Assembly (NCBI GenBank): GCA_030430845.1
Contig: JAUIKE010000011.1
Span: 1 to 64,000 of the forward strand
Reading direction: 5' to 3'
Source of the DNA: Bacteroidia bacterium
GTDB lineage: Bacteria > Bacteroidota > Bacteroidia > Chitinophagales > Saprospiraceae
DNA length: 64,000 nucleotides
In this document: in pieces, positions 62,143 to 64,000 of the stretch
How positions within the stretch are numbered: position 1 is the first letter of the stretch
How the letters are laid out: each line of letters opens with the position of its first letter
Notes under the pieces: model-generated
Databases searched by the model: none
Seen by the model: the letters and a program-made list of their open reading frames with translations, nothing else
Told to the model about the DNA's origin: nothing
Position numbers and translations under genes: made by a program

Positions 62143-62830
62143 CTTTTTTTTCCAGATCTAGAATCAACCTGGCCAATGCCTCTTCAGAAGGTCGTTCGGG
62201 TATAAATACCTGCCCTGCTATCCACTGAGCGTATCGCATCGCAGTAGGTTGTCCAATAGCGATAAACACTTTTGCAGACCGGCCTGGCTGATTCTGAAAA
62301 TAAGCATCGACATTCATAGAACTAGTCAGGATCACATAATCTGTTTCGGGAATGTCGACATCCGTTTTTATTTCGTTTTTATAAACGGGTAAATCAATGA
62401 TATTGATATACGGAGCCAGCATATTTTGAACGCTCTTAGCTGAATGATAGGCCCTGGCAAACAAGACCTTCTGCCCCTCAGCTACTTTTAAAAATGCCCT
62501 GGCGCTTTCGTCCGGGTTACCGGATCCCACAAAATCGGGAGGCCTGGCAATATCCGCAAGGCTCGCAGCCGTTCCTTTACCGATGGCAGCCAAACGGGTA
62601 TGCTCCGGTAATTCAGCGCCCAGGCGTTCCAGTCTCTGAAAAAAGAAACGCACACCGTTTCGGCTATAGAAAAAGACCCAATCACAATCAGGCATGTCCT
62701 CGAAGGGCAATAAAGAAAAGCGGATCAGAGACTGACCGAACAAGCGAAACTGATCAGCCGGCAGCAAGGCAAGCAAGGGACTGTTCTCTTGAAGCGCTCT
62801 GGAGACAAATATGGTTCTGCGCTTTTCCAT
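62135..62830 (-). CDS. hemD: Uroporphyrinogen-III synthase
   Basis: 231 aa. The family is poorly conserved, but DWVFFYSRNGVRFFFQRL, AAIGKGTAASL and the final FIAIGQPTAMRYAQW are recognisable, and it directly follows hemC (4-bp gap). It cyclises hydroxymethylbilane to uroporphyrinogen III in heme synthesis. Confidence 0.87.
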   Translation of the reverse strand: MEKRRTIFVSRALQENSPLLALLPADQFRLFGQSLIRFSLLPFEDMPDCDWVFFYSRNGVRFFFQRLERLGAELPEHTRLAAIGKGTAASLADIARPPDFVGSGNPDESARAFLKVAEGQKVLFARAYHSAKSVQNMLAPYINIIDLPVYKNEIKTDVDIPETDYVILTSSMNVDAYFQNQPGRSAKVFIAIGQPTAMRYAQWIAGQVFIPERPSEEALARLILDLEKKDE

Positions 62831-62834
62831 AATC

Positions 62835-63749
62835 TTAAGACCTGAGTGCTTCCACCACCTGTTCGGCCAGTTCGAAACTGGTGCTGGACGAGATGTTGAC
62901 CCTTTTTACGGGTTCGTTCCAGGCATTGGCTTTAGCCGCCCAAACATGGAAATTGCCCATATCATCTTTTTCACAATAAACGCCCAGCGGCATTTGACAG
63001 CCTCCGTCTAATAATCGAAGGACTGAGCGCTCGATGCGAATGATTTCGGCTACCTCCTTATTATGGATCTTATTTAAGATTCGGCGGGTTGGCAGGTCAT
63101 GCGTGCAGGTTTGGTAAACGAGTACGCCCTGAGCCGGCGCAGGTACCATTTCGCGCGGATCAAACCGAAAAATAAAATAATCCTCCAAATCTATTTCCAG
63201 GCGTTTCATACCGGCTGCTGCCAGAAGGATAGCATCAAACTGTCCTTCCTTCAGCTTACGCAGGCGGGTTGGGACATTGCCGCGAATATCACTGAGCTGG
63301 ATATCCTGCCTAAAATCCAGCATTTGCGCTTTACGACGCGCCGAAGAAGTGCCTACGACTGCCTTTGGGGGAAGTTTTAAAGGTCCGGGGCCGGTAGCTT
63401 TTTCTTTAGGCATAACCAACCAATCGGACGGATCCTCCCGGTACGATACGGCAGTCAAAACCAAGCCCTCCGGCTGGGTAGTCGGCATATCCTTCATGGA
63501 ATGTACCGCCATATCTACATCTCCCCTGAGTAAAGCATCCTCAATTTCTTTGGTAAAAAAGCCTTTTCCCTCCATTTTATCGAACGACAAATGCTGGATA
63601 CGGTCACCTTTCGTTTTGATGATTTTCAGTTCGGTCGGAATATCGTGATCAGACAGTTTTTCCTGGGTGAAGTAGGCTTGCCACAGCGCCAGTTTGCTTC
63701 CTCGTGTTCCAATTCTAATGGTTGAAGTGCTCAATTTTTTTTCCTGCAA
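62835..63749 (-). CDS. hemC: Hydroxymethylbilane synthase (porphobilinogen deaminase)
   Basis: 304 aa. IRIGTRGSKLALWQA, HSMKDMP, VVGTSSARRKAQML and the dipyrromethane-cofactor Cys in LLDGGCQMPLGVYCE are all present. It polymerises four porphobilinogens for heme synthesis. First gene of hemC-hemD-lipoprotein; promoter is in the 57-bp gap to lpxD, which diverges. Confidence 0.96.
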   Translation of the reverse strand: MQEKKLSTSTIRIGTRGSKLALWQAYFTQEKLSDHDIPTELKIIKTKGDRIQHLSFDKMEGKGFFTKEIEDALLRGDVDMAVHSMKDMPTTQPEGLVLTAVSYREDPSDWLVMPKEKATGPGPLKLPPKAVVGTSSARRKAQMLDFRQDIQLSDIRGNVPTRLRKLKEGQFDAILLAAAGMKRLEIDLEDYFIFRFDPREMVPAPAQGVLVYQTCTHDLPTRRILNKIHNKEVAEIIRIERSVLRLLDGGCQMPLGVYCEKDDMGNFHVWAAKANAWNEPVKRVNISSSTSFELAEQVVEALRS

Positions 63750-63794
63750 ATATACATGCTGCCCGTTACAGAATGCAAACTTCCATCTTTTTTT

Positions 63795-63802
63795 TACCTT
63801 TG
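63795..63802 (+). promoter_or_regulatory. Candidate -7 box TACCTTTG abutting the lpxD start
   Basis: Matches TAnnTTTG and ends 4 bp before the ATG, so transcription would start at or next to it. This suggests a leaderless mRNA. -33 element not clear. Confidence 0.4.
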
Positions 63803-63806
63803 TTCC

Positions 63807-64000
63807 ATGCGTGTAACAGCAAAAGAACTAGCAGTACTTTTAAATGGTACGATAGAAGGAGACCCAGATACCTGGGTTGATCGTCCAAGTAAAATCGAGG
63901 AAGGAGGCCCAGGCAGTATTTCCTTTTTGGGAAATGATAAATACGAGCCTTATGTATATAAAACGGATGCCTCTATTTTGTTAGTCCCTAAGCAGTGGCA
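63807..64000 (+). CDS. lpxD: UDP-3-O-acylglucosamine N-acyltransferase, N-terminus (partial)
   Basis: The ORF runs off the right edge and is missing from the track. Its 64 codons read MRVTAKELAVLLNGTIEGDPDTWV..., with KIEEGGPGSISFLGNDKY and YVYKTDASILLVPK, the N-terminal uridine-binding domain of LpxD. It adds the second hydroxyacyl chain in lipid A synthesis. Divergent from hemC. Confidence 0.88.
   Translation, partial: MRVTAKELAVLLNGTIEGDPDTWVDRPSKIEEGGPGSISFLGNDKYEPYVYKTDASILLVPKQW

Overview
The window comes from the chromosome of a member of the Bacteroidota, most likely a Saprospiraceae-like bacterium (the family is an inference). Supporting signs are a PorP/SprF-type membrane protein, outer-membrane barrels whose signal peptides end in AQ, a SusC-style TonB receptor with a carboxypeptidase-regulatory domain, a three-subunit type-B succinate dehydrogenase, TAnnTTTG promoter boxes and weak Shine-Dalgarno sequences. 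Coding is dense on both strands. Convergent genes are typically separated by long, symmetrical, probably bidirectional terminators.

Layout. 1-6.6 kb: partial secreted protein, PorP/SprF, family-9 glycosyltransferase, lipoprotein, McrB-N-like protein, Tas-type aldo/keto reductase and an LEA-like repeat protein. 6.6-7.2 kb: a gene-free stretch with five hairpins. 7.2-11.5 kb: NUDIX hydrolase, HAD phosphatase, atypical gamma-glutamyltransferase and an astacin protease. 11.7-20.1 kb: a five-gene minus-strand operon encoding a TPR zinc protease, an ECF sigma factor, a TPR membrane anti-sigma-like protein, a caspase-like protease and a TPR-CHAT protease. 20.2-22.7 kb: thioesterase and a second ECF sigma factor coupled to a membrane/beta-barrel protein, separated by a 50-bp perfect palindrome. 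22.9-32 kb: RNase R, sdhCAB, two porin paralogues and a DtxR regulator. 32-35 kb: DUF4856 lipoprotein, an EAD-like membrane protein and a secreted partner. 35.2-39.1 kb: RavA/ViaA-type pair with a Uma2 nuclease gene between them. 39.3-44.5 kb: small housekeeping and redox proteins and a TonB receptor. 44.7-52.9 kb: RRM protein, classical GGT, cupredoxin, barrel, TPR histidine kinase with response regulator, secreted protein. 53-55.9 kb: an AT-rich accessory stretch. 56.3-64 kb: thiolase, GcvP, HldD, HemD, HemC and the start of LpxD.

The most striking locus is the initiator tRNA-Met(CAU) gene at 55470-55867 (minus strand). Its anticodon loop is interrupted by a 325-nt group I intron with recognisable P, Q, R and S core elements. 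The intron carries no ORF. A separate gene just downstream encodes a PD-(D/E)XK protein of the family that includes the homing endonuclease of the cyanobacterial initiator-tRNA intron. Next to it lies an orphan gene that looks like a CHAT protease fold without its catalytic His and Cys.

The second theme is apoptosis-like machinery: the caspase/CHAT operon under its own ECF sigma factor, the pseudo-CHAT protein and the EAD-like membrane protein. These families are associated with prokaryotic conflict and regulated cell-death systems; that role here is inferred. Several intergenic repeats (a 118-bp dispersed element, a small TTCG hairpin and clusters of short word repeats) are described separately.
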